From the NCBI RefSeq assembly GCF_021272345.1, contig NZ_JAJSDQ010000003.1, positions 310,001-374,000 on the forward strand: DNA of 64,000 nt, given 5' to 3'. The position numbers and the translations under genes are program-made. Below, one piece after another: positions 33,208 to 41,401 of the stretch. Position 1 is the first letter of the stretch; the number at the start of each line of letters is the position of its first letter. Origin of the DNA: Ornithinimicrobium sediminis (GTDB lineage: Bacteria; Actinomycetota; Actinomycetes; Actinomycetales; Dermatophilaceae). Under the pieces are notes generated by a model, which did not search any database, was not told the origin of the DNA, and worked only from the letters and a program-made list of their open reading frames with translations.

Positions 33208-34065
33208 TCAGCCGTCCGCCAGCACGTCACGGATCATCCGGTGCCCCTGAGCCTCGAACGGCTCGTCGCCGACCTGGTAGGCCCAGACCGCGGTGCCGAC
33301 CGCCTCGCGCAGACGCACGCGGAGCCATCCCTCGCCGGCGCGAGGGTCCGAGCCGTACCCCTCGACGAAGGCTGCCTCGAGGTCCGGCCGTCCCACGAAC
33401 TGCTGCGCGGAGAGTCGGGCGAGGTCCGTGTCCGGGGTCTGCCAGGCGGCGCGACCGAAGTCGATGGCGGCGACCTCACCCTGGTGGACCAGCCAGTTGC
33501 GTGGCTGCCAGTCGCCGTGCGTCGGCACCAGGCGTGCGGGCCCGGGCCGGTGGCCGTCGATCCTCCGTCGAAGCTCTCTCTCGGTGGTGCCGTCGATGCG
33601 GTGCGGTGCGTCCAGCCACGCCATTGCCCTGGCGTCCATGGCCGCCTCGAACCCGTCGTCGGTGCGGCTGGCCTGGTCGTGCAGCAGCCTCAGCAGCTGC
33701 CCGGCCTGCCGGTACGTGTCCGGCGACCCCTCGGACTCGTCACCCTCGACCAGCCTCCCCGGCAGGTATGCCGTGACCAGCACCTTCGCAAGCCGGTCGA
33801 CGTGCAGCAGGGTCGGCGCCCGACCCCGGGAGGTCCAGGGCCGGAGCCAGCTCTCGTGCGCGGTGACCTCGCGGTCGAGGTGATGGTTCCCCGGTCCTGC
33901 TGCCTTGACGACGACGTCCTCGCCCTCGGACCTGCGCAGCTGCAGCACCGTGGTGTCGGTGAGCCCCCAGCTGTGGTCCCGCACGAGCGTGGCGTGCGGC
34001 AGCCACGCGGTGACCAGCGACGCCTGCTCGGGCGACAGTCCGGGCAGGCGCGATGCGGCGGGCAC
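33208..34065 (-). CDS. Phosphotransferase (APH) family protein
   Basis: This 285-residue protein has the small-molecule kinase fold of aminoglycoside/choline kinases. It has EDVVVKAAGPGNHHLDREVT (ATP-binding Lys), then VPTHGDWQPRNWLVHQGEVA and AIDFGRAAWQTPDTDLARLS, giving the HGD-x4-N and DFG catalytic and Mg sites. GTG at 34065 starts one base after the TAG of the upstream gene, so they form an operon. The substrate is unknown; antibiotic resistance should not be assumed. Confidence 0.85.
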   Translation of the reverse strand: MPAASRLPGLSPEQASLVTAWLPHATLVRDHSWGLTDTTVLQLRRSEGEDVVVKAAGPGNHHLDREVTAHESWLRPWTSRGRAPTLLHVDRLAKVLVTAYLPGRLVEGDESEGSPDTYRQAGQLLRLLHDQASRTDDGFEAAMDARAMAWLDAPHRIDGTTERELRRRIDGHRPGPARLVPTHGDWQPRNWLVHQGEVAAIDFGRAAWQTPDTDLARLSAQQFVGRPDLEAAFVEGYGSDPRAGEGWLRVRLREAVGTAVWAYQVGDEPFEAQGHRMIRDVLADG

Positions 34066-34066
34066 G

Positions 34067-34462
34067 CTACGCCGGAGCGGTGCCGGCGTCCGGCACCGGG
34101 GTCTGCGTGTAGAGCGCCAGCCGCCACCGGCCTGCCGGGCGCACGTAGACGCTGGTCATCACGGCAGTGAAGGCAGGCTGGTCCCCCTCCCGGTAGGCGC
34201 GGCCCAGGTAGACGAGACAGGTGCTGTCCGGGGAGATGTCGACCAGCCGCGGGTCGCCGATCTCGTAGGTGCGCCACGGGGGTGCGTGCCCGAGGGAGGC
34301 CACCACGGTCGGGCGGTCCATGACGCTGCCGTCGGCCAGCACCATCACGGCGTCGTCGGTCATCACGTGGCCGTAGAAGTCGTCGCCGGTGCCGTCGCAG
34401 AGCGCGTCCCACCCATGCCGTTCGAGCTCGAGCAGGGTCCTGAGCCGGTCGGGGTCGTCCAT
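34067..34462 (-). CDS. NTF2-like (DUF4440/SnoaL) protein
   Basis: This 131-residue protein fits the NTF2-like cone fold: LRTLLELERHGWDALCDGTG, FYGHVMTDDAVMVLADGSVM, DRPTVVASLGHAPPWRTYEI and TAVMTSVYVRPAGRWRLALY. Members bind or turn over small ligands, though the pocket here gives no specificity. It is encoded one base before the phosphotransferase gene, implying a joint role. Confidence 0.82.
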   Translation of the reverse strand: MDDPDRLRTLLELERHGWDALCDGTGDDFYGHVMTDDAVMVLADGSVMDRPTVVASLGHAPPWRTYEIGDPRLVDISPDSTCLVYLGRAYREGDQPAFTAVMTSVYVRPAGRWRLALYTQTPVPDAGTAPA

Positions 34463-34612
34463 GTGCCCACGCTAGCGGCGACCCCTGACCGGACCGGCGC
34501 TGGCGTACGCCCCGTCAGCGGGCCCCGCGCGGGCCACCTCAGCGGTGGCGTTCCGCGCCGCTGCCCCTCAGGCTAGGGACAGGACCCGACCCCGACGAGA
34601 AGAGGCGCAACC

Positions 34613-35134
34613 ATGACGCACCACGACAGCACCGCCGGCCGCGACCCCGAGGCTGTGGCCACCGTGCGCGAGATCATCGGCGACCAGCGCATCTGCATGC
34701 TCACCTCCGTCCACCAGGGAGCACTGGTGAGCCGTCCGATGGCTGTCCAGGACGTGGAGTTCGACGGCGACCTGTGGTTCTTCTCGCAGGCCGACGCGGC
34801 CAAGATCGACGACATCGCCTCGGAGCCGCACGTCAACGTGGCCTTCTCCGGTGACGACGCCTGGCTGTCGATCAACGGCACCGCACAGCTCGTGCGCGAC
34901 GTCGAGAAGAAGAAGGAGCTCTGGAACACGGCCGCCTCCGCCTGGCTCGAGGGCGGACCGGAGGACGACGAGGTCGTGCTGCTGCGTGTGCAGGGCCTCA
35001 CGGCGGAGTACTGGCAGGGCCCGGGCCGGGTCGCCACTGTGCTGGCCCTGGTCAAGAGCGCGGTGCAGCGCGACGGCCGCCCGGACGTCGGCGACAACGA
35101 GACGGTGCGTCTCGAGGGCGGCACCCACCTCTGA
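34613..35134 (+). CDS. Pyridoxamine 5'-phosphate oxidase-like general stress protein
   Basis: This 173-residue split-barrel flavin-binding protein has ATVREIIGDQRICMLTSVHQ, then ALVSRPMAVQDVEFDGDLWF, FSQADAAKIDDIASEPHVNV and FSGDDAWLSINGTAQLVRD. It matches the general stress protein 26-type branch, which binds FMN or F420 without PNPOx activity. GAGAAGAGGCGCAACC precedes the ATG. It converges with the saccharopine dehydrogenase gene 9 bp away. Confidence 0.87.
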   Translation: MTHHDSTAGRDPEAVATVREIIGDQRICMLTSVHQGALVSRPMAVQDVEFDGDLWFFSQADAAKIDDIASEPHVNVAFSGDDAWLSINGTAQLVRDVEKKKELWNTAASAWLEGGPEDDEVVLLRVQGLTAEYWQGPGRVATVLALVKSAVQRDGRPDVGDNETVRLEGGTHL

Positions 35135-35143
35135 GGGCCGACG

Positions 35144-36172
35144 TCAGATGCCCGCCATGGCCTGGCGGAACCTGGCTCGCGCGGCGGCCCAGGGGCCACG
35201 ACGCACGGCGAGGTCGTGCCACAGCGGGGTGAGCTCGGCAGAGAAGCTCGCGCTGGCCTCGCGGGGCACGAGTGAGGGCAGGTTGTCGATGGCGATGACG
35301 TCGAGCAGGGGGTCCTCGTGCAGCCGGCGCACCGGATCTTCCCAGGTCGTCACGGCGGTGTTCACCGGCACCAGGTTGTGCTCGGACGTGACGTCGCACG
35401 TCACGTCGACGACCAGCCGCAGCTGCCGGTCGGGGACGGTCAGGTCGCCGTGCTCGACGAAGGGTGCCTGAGGGGCCGAGGTGACGACACAGTTGACCAG
35501 CAGGTCGTGGTCGAGGAGCGCGCGCCTGTCGAGCGACCGTGTCTCGGCGATGCCCCACCGGGTGACCTGGCAGCCGGCTGTCGTCAGCGCGTCGACCGCG
35601 CCACCGCCGCTGCGACCGAACCCGCCGATGACCAGCGCCGACGGGGTCGCGGCTCCGGGTGAGACGAGCGCGGCGTGCAGCGTGGCGTGGTCGGTCGGGG
35701 TCAGCGGGGTGACCAGCTGCCCGCGCAGCGCCAGCACCCCGAGGGCTGCGCCGGCATACCCCGCCCACCGGCCGAAGGCGACGACCCGGCGGTGGTCCAC
35801 GGTGAGGTACTCCAGGTCGAGCAGCTCCCCGCCGCCACGCCCGAAGCGCCCCAGCAGCTCGGCGGCCCCGTGCTGTCCCTTGAACGCGTGCGCGAACAGG
35901 ATGTGGGTGTGCCGCAGCTCCCGAGGCTGCTCGGGCAGCTCCTTGATGCCCACCACGTATGCCGTGGACGGCGCCCTCTCCCACGACCCGGCCGGCGCGG
36001 TCTCGCACCCGGCCCGGACGTAGTCCTCGAGCGGGTAGATACGCTGCGGCGACTCCTCCACCGTCAGCCGCGCACCTGCCGCCACCAGCCGTGCGGCGTC
36101 GTCGGGGACCACGGGCACGCGCTGCTCGGTCGACCGGGTCTCGCTGCGGATCCACAGGTGCAGGTCGTTCAC
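35144..36172 (-). CDS. Saccharopine dehydrogenase (lysine-forming type)
   Basis: This 342-residue enzyme resembles the LYS1-type NAD-dependent saccharopine dehydrogenase of the alanine-dehydrogenase superfamily: LHLWIRSETRSTEQRVPVVP, HTHILFAHAFKGQHGAAELL, ALVIGGFGRSGGGAVDAL (NAD fold) and VDVTCDVTSEHNLVPVNTAV. It starts GTG. It interconverts saccharopine with lysine and 2-oxoglutarate. No partner lysine-2-oxoglutarate reductase or aminoadipate gene is nearby, so a lysine catabolic or regulatory role is uncertain. It diverges from the ArsR gene; the intergenic region carries two operator copies. Confidence 0.85.
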   Translation of the reverse strand: MNDLHLWIRSETRSTEQRVPVVPDDAARLVAAGARLTVEESPQRIYPLEDYVRAGCETAPAGSWERAPSTAYVVGIKELPEQPRELRHTHILFAHAFKGQHGAAELLGRFGRGGGELLDLEYLTVDHRRVVAFGRWAGYAGAALGVLALRGQLVTPLTPTDHATLHAALVSPGAATPSALVIGGFGRSGGGAVDALTTAGCQVTRWGIAETRSLDRRALLDHDLLVNCVVTSAPQAPFVEHGDLTVPDRQLRLVVDVTCDVTSEHNLVPVNTAVTTWEDPVRRLHEDPLLDVIAIDNLPSLVPREASASFSAELTPLWHDLAVRRGPWAAARARFRQAMAGI

Positions 36173-36215
36173 CGCGCCAGTGTGTCGTCCCGGTGGCTCG
36201 ACGGTCCAGTGACCA

Positions 36216-36236
36216 CGTATTCAACCGGATGGTTGA
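36216..36236. promoter_or_regulatory. ArsR operator copy A (cassette 2)
   Basis: CGTATTCAA, six bases, then GGTTGA contains the perfect inverted repeat TCAACC-GGAT-GGTTGA at 36221-36236. It lies between the divergent saccharopine dehydrogenase and arsR genes. Copy B follows exactly 46 bp on. Confidence 0.6.
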
Positions 36237-36259
36237 CGAACGTGCGTCATCGTTCTAGG

Positions 36260-36289
36260 GTCGTATTCAAGGCAGAGGTTGTATACGAC
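36260..36289. promoter_or_regulatory. ArsR operator copy B (cassette 2)
   Basis: CGTATTCAA, six bases, then GGTTGTA repeats the design of copy A. The whole lies inside a perfect 7-bp inverted repeat, GTCGTAT at 36260-36266 and ATACGAC at 36283-36289. It is 41 bp upstream of the arsR start. Confidence 0.55.
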
Positions 36290-36329
36290 CGGGACAGCCC
36301 CAGGCGGCCGTCCCACCGAGGGAGGACAT

Positions 36330-36689
36330 ATGGACGACGAGCTCTCCCGCGTCTTCGCCGCGCTGGCGGACCCCACCCGACGCGACATGGTGGCCCGTCT
36401 GGCCACCGGGGACGCCACGGTCAGTGAGCTCGCCGAACCCTACGACGTCAGCGTCCAGGCGGTCTCCAAGCACCTCAAGGTGCTGGAGGAGGCCGGGCTG
36501 GTGAGCCGCAGCCGCGACGCGCAGCGCCGTCCGGTCCACCTCGAGGCGCAGGTCTTCGACCTGATGACGAGGTGGGTCGAGCGCTACCGGCGCGAGGCCG
36601 AGGCGCGCTACCGCCGCCTCGACGCGGTCCTGGCAGAGATGACGCATCCGCAGGACACCCACCACGCCGATGAGGAGAACGTCTCATGA
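36330..36689 (+). CDS. ArsR/SmtB family regulator (cassette 2)
   Basis: This 119-residue winged-helix repressor contains DELSRVFAALADPTRRDMVA, RLATGDATVSELAEPYDVSV and VSKHLKVLEEAGLVSRSRDA. No metal-binding Cys are present, as in the SdpR-like group. GGGAGGACAT precedes the ATG at 36330. Two operator copies upstream match those of cassette 1 in layout. It overlaps the SRPBCC gene by 4 bp. Confidence 0.88.
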   Translation: MDDELSRVFAALADPTRRDMVARLATGDATVSELAEPYDVSVQAVSKHLKVLEEAGLVSRSRDAQRRPVHLEAQVFDLMTRWVERYRREAEARYRRLDAVLAEMTHPQDTHHADEENVS

Positions 36690-37180
36690 CCACCACCGAC
36701 CACAGCTCGCAGGCCACCACGATCGAGGCGGACCCGCAGCTGCCCCTGATCCGCATGACACGCGACTTCCGGGCCACACCGGCCCAGCTCGTGCGGGCAC
36801 ACACCGACCCGGAGATCTTCGCCCGTTGGGTCGGCCCGCACTCCGTCAGCACCCGCATCGACCACTGGGACGCCCGCACCGGTGGCAGCTACCGCTACGT
36901 CAACGTCCGTGGGGACGAGGAGCACGCCTTCCACGGCTGCTTCCACGAGGTCAGCGACCACCGGCTGGTCCAGACCTTCACCTGCGAGGGCTACCCCGAG
37001 GGCGTCTCCCTCGACACCATGACCTTCGAGGAGCTCGGTGGCGGCGTCACCCGGATGCACGCGCAGTCGCTGGTCGACAGCATCGAGGGCCGCGACGCCA
37101 TGCTCGCCAGCGGGATGGAGGTCGGGGTGGACGAGGGCTACGCCACGCTCGACGCGCTGCTGGCCGACGGTGCCGTCTGA
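36686..37180 (+). CDS. SRPBCC/AHSA1-type protein (cassette 2)
   Basis: This 164-residue START-like protein has LIRMTRDFRATPAQLVRAHT, DPEIFARWVGPHSVSTRIDH and WDARTGGSYRYVNVRGDEEH, the AHSA1 activator-like pattern. The C-terminal helix is GMEVGVDEGYATLDALLADG. It pairs with the ArsR gene just upstream, as in cassette 1, but the two SRPBCC proteins differ substantially in sequence, so they likely bind different ligands. Confidence 0.87.
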   Translation: MTTTDHSSQATTIEADPQLPLIRMTRDFRATPAQLVRAHTDPEIFARWVGPHSVSTRIDHWDARTGGSYRYVNVRGDEEHAFHGCFHEVSDHRLVQTFTCEGYPEGVSLDTMTFEELGGGVTRMHAQSLVDSIEGRDAMLASGMEVGVDEGYATLDALLADGAV

Positions 37181-37378
37181 CGGCCCCAGCCGTGGCTGCT
37201 CGGCTTCATCGGGCGTGACCCCGCGCCGTTCACCCTGGATGGGTGATGCCTGCGACGGCAGGACGGACGCACGATGGTGCACGCAGGCGACGTGCCCGTG
37301 CGATGCGACAGGCGGGGGCACGTCACCTGCGAGACCACCCACGTGCGGGCCACGTCCCGCTTTCTCGAAAGGCCCCTG

Positions 37379-37753
37379 ATGGACTTCTGGGACTTCTTCT
37401 GGCTGATGATCTACAGCTTCCTCTTCATCGCCTACCTCATGGTGATGTTCCAGATCGTCATCGACCTCTTCCGCGACCCTGACACCTCGGGGTGGATGAA
37501 GGCGGTGTGGATCGTCGCCCTCATCTTCCTGCCCGTGCTCACCGCGCTGGTCTACCTGGTCGTGCGTGGCAAGGGCATGGCGCAGCGCCAGGTGGCAGAG
37601 GTGCAGCGTTCGCAGGAGCAGGCGGACGACTACATCCGCCGGGTGGCCGGCACCTCCTTCGCGGAGCAGATCGCGCAGGCCAAGACCCTGCTCGACTCCG
37701 GGGCCATCACCCCGCAGGAGTTCGACACCCTCAAGGCGAAGGCGCTGGCCTGA
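37379..37753 (+). CDS. PLDc_N/SHOCT-domain membrane protein
   Basis: This 124-residue protein has two N-terminal helices typical of PLDc_N proteins (FFWLMIYSFLFIAYLMVMFQ, MKAVWIVALIFLPVLTALVY, then LVVRGKGMAQRQ) and a C-terminal SHOCT motif EQIAQAKTLLDSGAITPQEF. The SHOCT region may mediate oligomerisation. I chose the ATG at 37379 because the upstream extension is not family-like. The 198-bp upstream gap (37181-37378) shows no convincing promoter or riboswitch. Confidence 0.85.
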   Translation: MDFWDFFWLMIYSFLFIAYLMVMFQIVIDLFRDPDTSGWMKAVWIVALIFLPVLTALVYLVVRGKGMAQRQVAEVQRSQEQADDYIRRVAGTSFAEQIAQAKTLLDSGAITPQEFDTLKAKALA

Positions 37754-37762
37754 CCGTGCCGC

Positions 37763-38947
37763 TCAGGGCTGCAGCACGACCTTGACGCAGCCGTCCCGCT
37801 TCTGCTGGAACATGGCGTAGGCCTCGGGGGCCTCGGCCAGCGGCATCCGGTGCGTCGCCAGCGTCTCCAGCCCCAGGACGTCGTCCGCCCCCGAGACCAG
37901 GGTGTGCAGCTCAGGGGTCCACCGCTTCACGTGGCACTGCCCCATGCGCAGCTGCACGCCCTTGTCGAAGAGCTCCATCATCGGCATCGGGTCGGCCATC
38001 CCGCCGTACACCCCGGAGACCGACACCGTCCCGCCACGGCGCACCGCCTTGACGGACGTGTGCAGGGCAGCCAGGCGGTCGATGCCCGCGGTCTCGATGG
38101 CGGTGCGTGCCAAGGGCCCGGGCAGACGGCTGGCGCCGGAGATCGCCAGGCCCGCGACGGGGTTGCCGTGCGCCTCCATGCCCACGGCCTCGACGACGCC
38201 GTCGGGGCCGCGGCCCTCGGTCATCTCGACCAGGGTGGCGGCGACGTCGTCGACCTCGCGCAGGTCGACCACCTCGGCCCCCGAGGCGCGGGCCAGCTCC
38301 AGCCGCTCCGGGACGAGGTCGACCCCGATGACGCGGGAGATGCCCTGGTGCCGGGCGGCACGCACGGCGAGCAGACCGACCGGGCCCAGGCCGACGACGG
38401 CGAGTGTGCCTTCCGGCGCCACGTCGGCGTACGCCACCCCCTGCCAGGCGGTGGGCAGGATGTCGGAGAGGTAGAGGTAGCGCTCGTCGGGGTGGTCGTC
38501 GGCGAGCTTGACCGGGCCGAAGTCCGCGTGCGGCACGCGCACCCGCTCGGCCTGCCCGCCCGGGACGGAGCCGTAGAGGGACGTGTAGCCGAACAGCCGA
38601 GCACCCTTGCCCTGCTCGCGCACCTGGGTGGTCTCGCACTGGGCGAAGAGGCCGCGGTCGCACATCCAGCAGTGCCCGCAGGAGATGTTGAACGGCACCA
38701 CGACCCGGTCGCCGGGCTGCACGTGGCTCACCGCCGAGCCGACCTCCTCGACGACGCCCATGAACTCATGACCGAGCACGTCGCCCTTGCGCAGGTAGGG
38801 CGCCAGGACGCTGTAGAGGTGCAGGTCCGAGCCGCAGACGGCGGTCGAGGTGACCCGCACGACCGCGTCGGTCGGCTCCTCGATGACAGGGTCCGGGACC
38901 TCCGTGACCTCGACCTTCTCGATGCCTTGCCAGGTGAGTGCCTTCAT
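37763..38947 (-). CDS. Zinc-dependent alcohol dehydrogenase
   Basis: This 394-residue MDR enzyme has the catalytic-zinc pattern VCGSDLHLYS and GHEFMGVVEEVG. The structural-zinc Cys cluster CGHCWMCDRGLFAQC and Rossmann motif VVGLGPVGLLAVRAA are also clear. It resembles glutathione-independent formaldehyde/threonine dehydrogenase-like proteins of actinobacteria. The ATG at 38947 gives MKALTWQG, typical of the group; a GTG 9 bp upstream is also possible. The substrate is likely an alcohol or formaldehyde adduct, and NAD is the probable cofactor. Confidence 0.88.
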   Translation of the reverse strand: MKALTWQGIEKVEVTEVPDPVIEEPTDAVVRVTSTAVCGSDLHLYSVLAPYLRKGDVLGHEFMGVVEEVGSAVSHVQPGDRVVVPFNISCGHCWMCDRGLFAQCETTQVREQGKGARLFGYTSLYGSVPGGQAERVRVPHADFGPVKLADDHPDERYLYLSDILPTAWQGVAYADVAPEGTLAVVGLGPVGLLAVRAARHQGISRVIGVDLVPERLELARASGAEVVDLREVDDVAATLVEMTEGRGPDGVVEAVGMEAHGNPVAGLAISGASRLPGPLARTAIETAGIDRLAALHTSVKAVRRGGTVSVSGVYGGMADPMPMMELFDKGVQLRMGQCHVKRWTPELHTLVSGADDVLGLETLATHRMPLAEAPEAYAMFQQKRDGCVKVVLQP

Positions 38948-39049
38948 GCCCGTCACGCTAGGTGGGCGGTCGCGGTCCCGCGACCGGGAGGTCGACCCGG
39001 CCTCCGGTCTCAGCCTGCGACGCCGGTCCGACGGACGTACCGTCGGGCC

Positions 39050-39994
39050 ATGGACACCTCAGTCGCGCTCGTCGCCGGATCTTCCCGCGGACTCGGGCTC
39101 CTGGTCGCCCGGGAGCTGCTCGACCGCGGGCACGCGGTGGCGCTGTGTGCCCGCGACCGTGCCGAGGTCGACCGGGCAGCCCAGCTGCTCGCCCGGCACG
39201 GCACCGTGCGTCCCTACGTCTGCGACGTGGGCTCGCGGCACGAGGTCGACGCCCTGGTGGCCCGCGTGGAGCAGGACCTCGGACCCGTGGACGTGCTGGT
39301 CAGCGTGGCCGGGGTCATCCAGGTCGGGCCGGCCGAGTCGATGACGCACGAGCACTTCGAGGAGGCGGTCGCCACGATGCTCTGGGGACCGGTGCACCTG
39401 GCGTGGGCTGTCCTGCCCGGTATGCGGTCGCGCGGGCGGGGCCGCATCGGCACGGTCACCTCCATCGGTGGCAAGGTCGCGGCCCCCCACCTGCTCCCCT
39501 ACGCCACCGCGAAGTTCGGCGCCGTGGGCTTCACCGAGGGGCTGGCGGCCGAGCTGGCGGGCACGGGGGTCAGCGCGACCACCGTCGTGCCCGGGCTCAT
39601 GCGCACCGGCTCGCACGAGCGCGCCATGTTCACCGGCGACCAGGCGGCGGAGTACGCATGGTTCGCCCCGGCCGCCACGCTGCCCCTGCTGTCGATGGAC
39701 GCCGAGCGGGCGGCGCGCAGGATCGTTGACGGCGTCCTGCGCGGCCGCGCGCACGTGGTGCTGACACCCCTGGCCAAGGTCGGCATGCGGGTGCACGGTC
39801 TGATGCCCAGCACGACGGTGCACGTCATGGGGCTGGTCAACCGGGTGCTCCCCGGGGCACCGGTGCCCGCGGAGTCCGCGACCGTCCCGGGTCACCGGGC
39901 GGACCGGCTGCTCGGGTCGGAGGCGATCCGCGCGGTGGCGACCCTGGGCTCCCGCGCGGCCGAGCGCTTCAACCAGCGGTGGGCCCGTCGCTAG
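39050..39994 (+). CDS. SDR family oxidoreductase
   Basis: This 314-residue short-chain dehydrogenase has the NAD(P) motif ALVAGSSRGLGLLVARELLD, the NAG-like VSVAGV, and the catalytic Tyr/Lys in LPYATAKFGAVGF with Ser in TVTSIGGKVA. The C-terminal 100 residues (MRVHGLMPSTTVHVMGLVNR) may associate with the membrane or a partner. It ends 1 bp before the App1-like gene, so the two form an operon. The substrate is unknown. Confidence 0.88.
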   Translation: MDTSVALVAGSSRGLGLLVARELLDRGHAVALCARDRAEVDRAAQLLARHGTVRPYVCDVGSRHEVDALVARVEQDLGPVDVLVSVAGVIQVGPAESMTHEHFEEAVATMLWGPVHLAWAVLPGMRSRGRGRIGTVTSIGGKVAAPHLLPYATAKFGAVGFTEGLAAELAGTGVSATTVVPGLMRTGSHERAMFTGDQAAEYAWFAPAATLPLLSMDAERAARRIVDGVLRGRAHVVLTPLAKVGMRVHGLMPSTTVHVMGLVNRVLPGAPVPAESATVPGHRADRLLGSEAIRAVATLGSRAAERFNQRWARR

Positions 39995-39995
39995 C

Positions 39996-41021
39996 ATGCG
40001 CCGCATGTCCAGCTCACCCCTCGACGTCGTCAACGCCACCGCCGTCCGCGTGGCGCACACGGCCTCCGTCGGAGCGCGCAGTGCCGCCTCCCGCGTGGCC
40101 GTGCGTCTCGGCTGGAGCCCCGCGGCCAAGCCGTACTGGGGGTACGCCGCACGCGGCCGGGCGCGTGTGCTCGGCCGGGTGGTGATGGCCCCGCCGGGGC
40201 GTGACTCCGCCGCGATGGTCGGGGTGCCCGCCTGGCGCCGGCTGCTCACTCTCGAGGTCCCCGACCAGCCGGTGCACGTGACGCTGGACGGCCGTCGGCA
40301 GCAGACCACGACGGACCGGAACGGCTTCGTGGACACCGTCGTGCCGGCCGACGTCCACCCCGGTCGCCACACGGTGACGCTGGACGTGCCCGGCCGGGGT
40401 CCCGTCTCCGGCGAGGTCTTCGTGGCCTCTCCCACGGCGACGGTGGCGGTGGTCTGCGACATCGACGACACCGCCTGGATCACGGGCCTCACCCAGCCGC
40501 TGCGCGCGGCGTGGCGCACCTTCATGAACACCAGCGTCGGCCGCGAGCCGGTGCCCGGCATGGCCGACCTGCTGCAGCGCGTGCTCGCCGGCACCGAGCA
40601 CGCACCCGTGGTGTACCTCAGCAACGGTCCGTGGAACCTCGCCCGCGCGGTCGCCCGCTTCCTGGCGGCGCACGGCTTCCCGCCGGGGGCGCTGCTCATG
40701 ACCGACTGGGGGCTCAGCCCGGACCGCTGGTTCCGGGACGGCAAGGCGCACAAGTCGTCGTCCCTGCTGCGTCTCGCCGAGGACCTGCCGGGCGTCCGCT
40801 TCGTGCTCGTCGGGGACGACGGGGAGCACGACCCCGACCTCTACGAGGCCTTCGCCCGCTCCCGTCCCGACCGGGTGGTGTGCATCGCGCTGCGCCAGGT
40901 GCGGCCCGACCCTGAGCTGCCGCCGCGTGGCCGGGTGGGCGACGTGCCGGTGCTGCGTGGCCCGGACGGGCACGCCATCCTGCCGATGCTCGACGAGGTG
41001 CTCCGCGCCGCGTCGCGCTGA
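39996..41021 (+). CDS. App1-like phosphatase-domain protein (DUF2183)
   Basis: This 341-residue protein contains VAVVCDIDDTAWITGLTQPL, the DxDxT-type HAD motif of App1 phosphatidate phosphatases. HAPVVYLSNGPWNLARAVAR, LLMTDWGLSPDRWFRDGKAH and RFVLVGDDGEHDPDLYEAFA follow. Residues 60-150 form a beta-rich N-terminal domain seen in bacterial homologues. It follows the SDR by 1 bp. An internal ATG at 40005 is an alternative start. Substrate is probably a phospholipid or phosphoester, but this is not shown. Confidence 0.83.
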   Translation: MRRMSSSPLDVVNATAVRVAHTASVGARSAASRVAVRLGWSPAAKPYWGYAARGRARVLGRVVMAPPGRDSAAMVGVPAWRRLLTLEVPDQPVHVTLDGRRQQTTTDRNGFVDTVVPADVHPGRHTVTLDVPGRGPVSGEVFVASPTATVAVVCDIDDTAWITGLTQPLRAAWRTFMNTSVGREPVPGMADLLQRVLAGTEHAPVVYLSNGPWNLARAVARFLAAHGFPPGALLMTDWGLSPDRWFRDGKAHKSSSLLRLAEDLPGVRFVLVGDDGEHDPDLYEAFARSRPDRVVCIALRQVRPDPELPPRGRVGDVPVLRGPDGHAILPMLDEVLRAASR

Positions 41022-41026
41022 GTGCC

Positions 41027-41362
41027 TCAGGCACCTCGCGGGGCATACATGATGACCGCCACCCCGGCCAGGCACAGGAGTGCTCCTGCGACGTCGTAGC
41101 GGTCGGGGCGGAAGCCGTCCAGAGCCATGCCCCAGGCCAGGGAGCCGACCACGAAGATCCCGCCGTAGGCCGCCAGCACCCGCCCGAACGCCGCCTCCGA
41201 CTGCAGCGTGACGACGACGCCGTAGAGGCCCAGCGCCGCGACGCCGGCGCCCACCCAGACCCACCCCCGGTGCTCCCGGAGGCCCTGCCAGACGAGCCAG
41301 GCGCCGCCGATCTCGGCGAGGGCGGCGAGAGCGAAGAGCAGCAGCGAGCGCAGGACGGTCAT
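41027..41362 (-). CDS. YnfA family inner membrane protein
   Basis: This 111-residue protein has four helices and the YnfA/UPF0060 pattern: [60 protein letters not shown] and [20 protein letters not shown]. The family is distantly related to small multidrug-resistance transporters, but its substrate is unresolved. It ends 5 bp from the App1-like gene. Confidence 0.93.
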   Translation of the reverse strand: MTVLRSLLLFALAALAEIGGAWLVWQGLREHRGWVWVGAGVAALGLYGVVVTLQSEAAFGRVLAAYGGIFVVGSLAWGMALDGFRPDRYDVAGALLCLAGVAVIMYAPRGA

Positions 41363-41401
41363 GCGGCCCAGGGTCGCAGCCCGCCGGACGGCGGGGCCAG
41401 G

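Noticed and set aside
33208-34065. Aminoglycoside resistance gene
   Set aside because: Only the general kinase fold is visible. Nothing points to antibiotic substrates, and the neighbouring NTF2-like gene gives no support.
37181-37378. Riboswitch before the SHOCT gene
   Set aside because: The region has short GC hairpins but no conserved aptamer core that I can recognise.
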